Positions 6,320-6,526 of a stretch of DNA of 6,526 nucleotides are shown here, piece by piece. Within the stretch, counting starts at the first letter, position 1. Every line of letters starts with the position of its first letter. The translations under genes and the position numbers were made by a program. The stretch is taken from the NCBI GenBank assembly GCA_031428675.1, contig JANOYC010000124.1, positions 1 through 6,526 on the forward strand. Direction: 5' to 3'. The notes below the pieces were generated by a model. The model ran no database searches. It saw nothing but the letters and a program-made list of their open reading frames with translations, and was not told the DNA's origin. This DNA comes from JANOYC01 sp031428675. GTDB taxonomy: Bacteria > Actinomycetota > Actinomycetes > Actinomycetales > Microbacteriaceae.

Positions 6320-6458
6320 AGTTGCGGACTGTTCGGGTCGCGTAATCGTGACTTCAGGCTATCTCCCGGCCTCGCAGGCGGAATCCCCCACTTCGAGAGC
6401 CACCCGCCCGTCTTCCCCCCCCGTGTCCGTGTTTGGGAATGGAACGAGGGGGTCAGAT
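6320..6458. other. Intergenic region upstream of proS
   Basis: No convincing gene is seen here. Minus-strand frames stay open across it because stops are rare in GC-rich DNA, but their codons (ATA, TTT, TGT, AGG) do not match the neighbouring genes. On the plus strand, 6387-6422 is pyrimidine-rich and includes a C8 tract (6415-6422). GTCTTCCCCC at 6410-6419 is the exact reverse complement of GGGGGAAGAC at 6480-6489. Any promoter of a divergent gene should lie here, but none is clear. Confidence 0.5.
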
Positions 6459-6526
6459 ATGAAAAAATCGCAAAAGGGCGGGGGAAGACAGAGGGTGGGG
6501 AGCAACGGCGCCCGCACCACGACCCC
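6459..6526 (+). CDS. Possible start of a divergent gene, product unknown, cut by window edge
   Basis: An ATG at 6459-6461 is preceded by GAGGGGG (6446-6452) with a 6-nt spacer, a plausible Shine-Dalgarno. The frame stays open to the edge for 22 codons: a basic, Gly/Lys/Arg-rich start (MKKSQKGGGRQRVG...). I do not recognise the product. A basic, disordered N-terminus would fit an RNA-binding protein or helicase, but this is a guess. Codons AAA, AGA and AGG are atypical for the window, so it may not be a gene. Confidence 0.3.
   Translation, partial: MKKSQKGGGRQRVGSNGARTTT
6476..6500 (+). other. Near-canonical G-quadruplex motif
   Basis: Four G-runs occur on the plus strand: GGG (6476-6478), GGGGG (6480-6484), GGG (6493-6495) and GGGG (6497-6500). 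The loops are 1, 8 and 1 nt; the middle loop is one base over the usual limit of 7. It lies just inside the possible divergent gene start. Confidence 0.35.

Noticed and set aside
6238..6525. Minus-strand frame open from the right edge to a TAA at 6238, and another ending at a TAG at 6359
   Set aside because: Codon use is poor for this window, the products are unlike any family I know, and one frame runs through the 14-bp hairpin. I treat them as chance, though the tail of a leftward gene ending at 6359 cannot be fully excluded without more sequence.

Overview
The window carries a conserved translation/transcription housekeeping block from a high-GC Gram-positive bacterium. All firmly identified genes lie on the minus strand and are read right to left: proS (prolyl-tRNA synthetase), nusA, ylxR (rnpM) and infB (translation initiation factor IF2). 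What may be the first codons of rbfA are cut off at the left edge. High GC, GC-rich third codon positions, frequent GTG starts, an IF2 with a long Pro/Gly/Arg-rich N-terminal region carrying an RPGNNPFASNQGM repeat, and actinobacterial-looking NusA and ProRS sequences all point to Actinomycetota. By resemblance the best guess is Microbacteriaceae; this rests on recalled family sequences, not on a search.

Layout, right to left. 6320-6526 is a gene-poor region with a pyrimidine-rich stretch followed by a purine-rich, G-run-rich stretch; it may hold the start of a divergent plus-strand gene at 6459. A perfect 14-bp inverted repeat lies at 6288-6319. proS runs 6227-4461 from a GTG start. A 95-nt gap follows, where many actinobacteria carry rimP, but no rimP is present. 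nusA runs 4365-3358, then a 64-nt gap, ylxR 3293-3018, a 92-nt gap with a hairpin touching the infB ribosome binding site, and infB 2925-136. Beyond infB is a 10-bp inverted repeat (68-111) and a short coding start that looks like rbfA in one frame.

Functionally the genes form a coherent set. ProRS charges tRNA-Pro, NusA controls elongation and termination of transcription and rRNA antitermination, YlxR is a small RNA-binding protein linked to RNase P, IF2 places initiator tRNA on the 30S subunit, and RbfA (if present) matures 16S rRNA. The nusA-ylxR-infB gaps are short and same-strand, compatible with an operon.

I found no mobile element, CRISPR array, tRNA, defence locus or recognisable new system. 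The points worth a second look are small: the missing rimP, the frame conflict at the start of the gene after infB, three unexplained hairpins, a possible leaderless proS start, a variant editing-site region in ProRS, and the odd composition of the right edge.
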